This document shows, piece after piece, positions 31,568 through 34,373 of a stretch of 34,373 nt of DNA (within the stretch, counting starts at the first letter, position 1; every line of letters starts with the position of its first letter). The notes under the pieces are model-generated. The model had not been told where the DNA came from and ran no database searches. It saw only the letters and a program-made list of their open reading frames with translations. The position numbers and the translations under genes are program-made. Source of the DNA: Pelagibacteraceae bacterium AG-461-B04 (GTDB taxonomy: Bacteria > Pseudomonadota > Alphaproteobacteria > Pelagibacterales > AG-422-B15); the NCBI GenBank assembly GCA_003211835.1, contig QCRN01000011.1, positions 1-34,373 of the forward strand. Reading direction: 5' to 3'.

Positions 31568-32977
31568 TCAAACGCTGAAATAGTTTTTAAATTCAATTGG
31601 GTGAGGTGAATGCTCTAGGTCGTACACTTCTTCCATTTTTAGTTCAATATACCCGTCAATTTGATCATCAGTAAATACGCCACCTTCAGTTAAAAATCCT
31701 CTATCTTTATCAACGCAGTCTAGAGCTTCTCTTAGAGATCCACATACAGTTGGTAATTTTTTTACTTCAGCATCCGAAAGCTCATAGAGATCTCCATCCG
31801 CTGCTTTTCCTGGATCAATTTTATTTTTTATGCCATCCATTCCAGCCATCAGCATTGCAGAAAAAGCTAAGTAAGGATTTGCTGAAGGATCAGGAAATCT
31901 TACTTCTACTCTTTTACCTTTAGGGCTATTAGATACGGGTATTCTGCATGATGCAGACCTGTTTCTCGCTGAGTAAACTAATATTACGGGGGCTTCAAAG
32001 CCAGGTATTAATCTTTTGTAACTATTTGTACTAGCGTTTGTAAAAGCGTTAAGGGCCTTGCCATGTTTTATTATTCCGCCAATATAGTTTAAAGCCATAT
32101 CTGATAGGCCTGCATATTTATCGCCTGCAAATAAAGGTTCTCCATTTTTCCAAATTGATTGATGCGTATGCATGCCTGTACCGTTATCGCCTTTAACAGG
32201 CTTAGGCATAAATGTTGCAGTTTTCCCAAAAGCGTTTGCAACCATGTGAACTCCGTACTTATAAAGTTGCATTGCATCACCTTGTTTCAACAAGGTATCA
32301 AACAAAAGACCTAATTCATGTTGACTTGGAGCAACCTCGTGGTGATGTTTCTCCATTTTTAAACCTAAATTTTTTAACTCTTCTAGAAACTCAGTTCTTA
32401 TGTCTTGAGCACTATCTACAGGAGGAACAGGAAAGTAACCTCCTTTTACACCTGGTCGATGCGCCAAATTACCACTTTCATAATACTTTCCAGAGTTATA
32501 TGGCCCTTCAGTGCTATCAATTTCAAACATTGATTTACTCATATCAACCTGAAATTTAACATCATCAAACACAAAAAATTCAGCTTCTGGTCCAATATAA
32601 ACAGTGTCACCAACACCACTGCTTTTTACAAATTCCTCAGCTTTTCTTGCAGTACCTCTCGGGTCTCTCTCGTAAGACTCTTTGGTTACGGCATCAAGGA
32701 TATCGCAGAATACCATCATTGTAGGTTGAGCTGTGAATGGATCCATCACTGTGGTTGATAAGTCTGGCCTAAGCACCATGTCAGACTCATTAATAGCTTT
32801 CCAACCAGCTATTGAAGACCCATCAAAGAAAACACCCTCTTGCAATAGGCTTTCATCTACAACAGAGCAATCCATCGTCAAATGTTGAAGTTTACCTCTT
32901 GGGTCAGTGAACCTAAGGTCCAAGTACTTTACTCCGCCATCTTTGATTTTCTTTAAAGCGTCATTAACCGTTGTCAT
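31568..32977 (-). CDS. glnA: Glutamine synthetase type I
   Basis: A 469-residue dodecameric GSI that makes glutamine from glutamate, ammonium and ATP. Conserved blocks are LDLRFTDPRGKLQHLT, FFDGSSIAGWKAI, PGVKGGYFPVPP, NGTGMHTHQSIWK (ATP/metal site) and NRSASCRIP. The adenylylation tyrosine is kept (Y398 in DLYELSDAEVKKLP), so control by GlnE is expected. I start at the ATG giving MTTVNDAL; a TTG five codons upstream is in frame but less likely. Last gene of a PII - GSII - GSI set on the minus strand, separated from GSII by a gap with an inverted repeat. Confidence 0.96.
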   Translation of the reverse strand: MTTVNDALKKIKDGGVKYLDLRFTDPRGKLQHLTMDCSVVDESLLQEGVFFDGSSIAGWKAINESDMVLRPDLSTTVMDPFTAQPTMMVFCDILDAVTKESYERDPRGTARKAEEFVKSSGVGDTVYIGPEAEFFVFDDVKFQVDMSKSMFEIDSTEGPYNSGKYYESGNLAHRPGVKGGYFPVPPVDSAQDIRTEFLEELKNLGLKMEKHHHEVAPSQHELGLLFDTLLKQGDAMQLYKYGVHMVANAFGKTATFMPKPVKGDNGTGMHTHQSIWKNGEPLFAGDKYAGLSDMALNYIGGIIKHGKALNAFTNASTNSYKRLIPGFEAPVILVYSARNRSASCRIPVSNSPKGKRVEVRFPDPSANPYLAFSAMLMAGMDGIKNKIDPGKAADGDLYELSDAEVKKLPTVCGSLREALDCVDKDRGFLTEGGVFTDDQIDGYIELKMEEVYDLEHSPHPIEFKNYFSV

Positions 32978-33002
32978 TAAAATATTTCCCAATACATTTA
33001 GC

Positions 33003-33029
33003 CAGTAAATGAATTAAATACATTTACTG
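33003..33029 (-). repeat. Inverted repeat between the two glutamine synthetase genes
   Basis: CAGTAAATG (33003-33011) and CATTTACTG (33021-33029) form a perfect 9-bp stem with a 9-base loop. AGC/GCT can extend it by 3 bp past one bulged base. No T-run follows on the minus strand. AATACATTTA also occurs as a direct repeat (32991-33000 and 33017-33026). Attenuation, mRNA processing or an operator are possible. Confidence 0.5.
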
Positions 33030-33053
33030 AGCTAATGTCTAGTTAGTTAATGA

Positions 33054-34034
33054 CTACTTGGTTAATGTCCCAACAATATGAGCAAGTATTTTGTATGGAT
33101 CCGCATTAGAAGCTGGTCTTCTGTCTTCTAAATATCCATTCCAATTATGCTCAACGGTGTAAACAGGAATTCTTATACTTGCCCCCCTGTCACTTACGCC
33201 ATATGAAAATTGGTCAATACTCTGAGTTTCATGAAGACCGGTAAGTCTCATATCATTATCTGGTCCATAGGCAGCAATACCTTCTTCATGAACCTTACCT
33301 AATTTATCACACATAGAAGAAAATAGTTCTTCTGAACCGCCAGTACGCATTTGTTCATTTGAGAAATTGGTATGCATACCTGAACCATTCCAGTCACCTG
33401 TTTTTGGTTTTGGATGAATATTTACACCAACGCCATGTTCTTCAGCGATCTTAAATAAAAGATACCGACTTACCCATAAATCATCAGCTGCTTTAATGCC
33501 TTTACCAAAACATTGATACTCCCATTGCCCAAGCGCAACTTCCGCGTTCGTACCTGTTAAAGTAATTCCTAGGTCGGTACATGCCTTTAAATGTGCATCA
33601 GAAATTTTTCTTCCAACAACATTTCCAGCTCCAACTCCACAATAGTATTCTCCTTGCTCTCTTGGTGTACCATCTTCCCATCCAAGTGGTTCACCTGTTT
33701 TAGAGTCTGTAAAAAAGAACTCTTGTTCAAAACCAAACCACCATTCATCAGTTACTAAATCAGCTGCTGCAGCTCTGAAGTTTGAAGGGTGAGTTGTATG
33801 ATCTGCTGCTTGAACTTGAGTCATTACCAAATCATGACCATTTGGATTTGTATATGTTTGAACTGGAAGAAGTAAACAGTCTGAACTCCCACCTTCTGCC
33901 TGTTGCGTTGATGAACCATCAAATGACCAGTCTGGTGCTGTTGTTTCTGTTGTTGCTTTAACTTTACTTCTCATGAATGGTTCAGGTTTATAACCATCCA
34001 ACCAAATGTATTCATAAGTTTTTATATCTGACAT
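33054..34034 (-). CDS. glnII: Glutamine synthetase type II (eukaryote-like)
   Basis: A 326-residue GSII, the short eukaryote-type glutamine synthetase found in rhizobia, some other bacteria and eukaryotes. It is unrelated in close sequence to the GSI encoded next. Signatures are EYIWLDGY near the start, WSFDGSSTQQAEG (36-48), FGFEQEFFF (100-108, metal-binding glutamates), NIHPKPKTGDWNGSGMHTNFS, and DRGASIRIPVYT with a C-terminal EDRRPASNADPY. GSII lacks the adenylylation tyrosine, so its activity escapes GlnE control. An AGGAAA ribosome-binding site lies before the ATG. The PII gene ends 26 bases upstream, and co-transcription is likely. Confidence 0.96.
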   Translation of the reverse strand: MSDIKTYEYIWLDGYKPEPFMRSKVKATTETTAPDWSFDGSSTQQAEGGSSDCLLLPVQTYTNPNGHDLVMTQVQAADHTTHPSNFRAAAADLVTDEWWFGFEQEFFFTDSKTGEPLGWEDGTPREQGEYYCGVGAGNVVGRKISDAHLKACTDLGITLTGTNAEVALGQWEYQCFGKGIKAADDLWVSRYLLFKIAEEHGVGVNIHPKPKTGDWNGSGMHTNFSNEQMRTGGSEELFSSMCDKLGKVHEEGIAAYGPDNDMRLTGLHETQSIDQFSYGVSDRGASIRIPVYTVEHNWNGYLEDRRPASNADPYKILAHIVGTLTK

Positions 34035-34060
34035 GTTAATTTTCCTTTCTCTGTTTGATT

Positions 34061-34373
34061 TTACAATGCATCAGAACCAGTTTCTCCGGTTCTAATCCTA
34101 AGAACAGTATCTATATTTGATACAAAAATTTTACCGTCCCCAATTCTATTCGTATTGGCAGCTGATCTTATGGCCTCTACAGCTGTATCAACAAGATCAT
34201 CTTGTAAAATTATTTCTAACTTAATTTTTGGAAGGAAATCTCCATACTCAACACCAGTATTAACCTCTGTAAAACCACGTTGCCTGCCTAAGCCTTTGGC
34301 TTCAGTCATTGTAACTCCGCGAACCCCAACCTTTTCAAGAGCTTCTTTAACCTCGTCAATTTTGAAGGGTTTT
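34061..34373 (-). CDS. glnB: Nitrogen regulatory protein PII (5' end outside window)
   Basis: The gene runs off the window; about 103 residues are present, from [19 protein letters not shown] to the stop. The internal ATG at 34309 ([12 protein letters not shown]) is not the start, because the upstream codons continue the PII fold. PII is a trimeric sensor of 2-oxoglutarate and ATP/ADP that controls glutamine synthetase and ammonium transport. The T-loop region reads [17 protein letters not shown]. The uridylylated tyrosine (E. coli Y51) is kept, Y46 is Asn, and the VV after Y51 is a single Gly, making the loop one residue shorter. GlnB/GlnK assignment rests on the location before glutamine synthetase genes. 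Confidence 0.9.
   Translation of the reverse strand, partial: KPFKIDEVKEALEKVGVRGVTMTEAKGLGRQRGFTEVNTGVEYGDFLPKIKLEIILQDDLVDTAVEAIRSAANTNRIGDGKIFVSNIDTVLRIRTGETGSDAL

Noticed and set aside
32978..33053. Possible sigma-54 promoter (TGGCTAAATGTATTGG on the minus strand) before glnA
   Set aside because: The GG and GC elements are not 10 bases apart as needed, and it lies only about 30 bases before the start codon; no NtrC-type TGCACC repeats are visible.
1..34373. Mobile elements, defence systems, CRISPR arrays, tRNA/rRNA genes or a biosynthetic cluster
   Set aside because: All long frames are accounted for by recognised families, gaps are at most about 150 bases, and no tandem repeats, transposase, integrase or tRNA-like cloverleaf sequence was seen.

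Overview
The window is a gene-dense, AT-rich stretch of an alphaproteobacterial chromosome. It holds housekeeping and central-metabolism genes with very short spacers. There are no tRNA or rRNA genes, insertion sequences, prophage genes or CRISPR arrays, and no gap without a gene longer than about 150 bases. Several things point to Alphaproteobacteria: the order argS end - SPOR-family remnant - nagZ - scpA - scpB ... tatABC - serS - surE - yajC - secD - secF, the coaD - cyclophilin - queA - tgt block, the acidic insertion in the GyrA C-terminal domain, and the CPVSG form of the first UvrA zinc site. The low GC, short spacers and convergent genes with touching stops suggest a streamlined, probably aquatic or marine lineage. 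I cannot decide the order or genus from this sequence alone.

Layout. 1-2818 (+): end of argS, a 63-residue remnant of the SPOR-family protein, nagZ, scpA and scpB. 2836-7863 (+): an iron-handling block made of a di-heme DUF1111/DHOR oxidoreductase and a ferric-iron ABC transporter (binding protein, fused permease, ATPase). It sits between scpB and tatA, genes that I recall as adjacent in many relatives. Three near-identical Fur/Irr-like palindromes and a 15-bp hairpin lie in its two non-coding gaps. 7931-14194 (+): Tat export (tatABC), serS, surE and Sec accessory genes (yajC, secD, secF). 14197-17676 (-): a PuuD-like membrane protein and uvrA. 17786-24273 (+): ssb, gyrA, coaD, a periplasmic cyclophilin, queA and tgt. 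24275-31500: crotonase (-), aldehyde dehydrogenase (+), parE (-), acyl-CoA carboxylase carboxyltransferase (+) and acyl-CoA dehydrogenase (-). 31568-34373 (-): a nitrogen-assimilation group that would be transcribed as PII, type II glutamine synthetase, then type I glutamine synthetase.

Functionally the window combines chromosome maintenance (ScpAB, GyrA, ParE, UvrA, SSB), protein export (Tat, SecDF-YajC), queuosine tRNA modification (QueA, Tgt), iron uptake, acyl-CoA catabolism with an acyclic-terpene/branched-chain flavour, and ammonium assimilation by two unrelated glutamine synthetases beside a PII sensor.

I found no new multi-gene system. The observations most worth checking are: the iron block with its triple operator and intercistronic hairpin; a tgt that has lost two of its three zinc cysteines; a cyclophilin gene with a strong internal start that could make periplasmic and cytosolic forms; a PII protein with a shortened T-loop; Gln at the main quinolone-resistance position of GyrA; and the SPOR-protein remnant.
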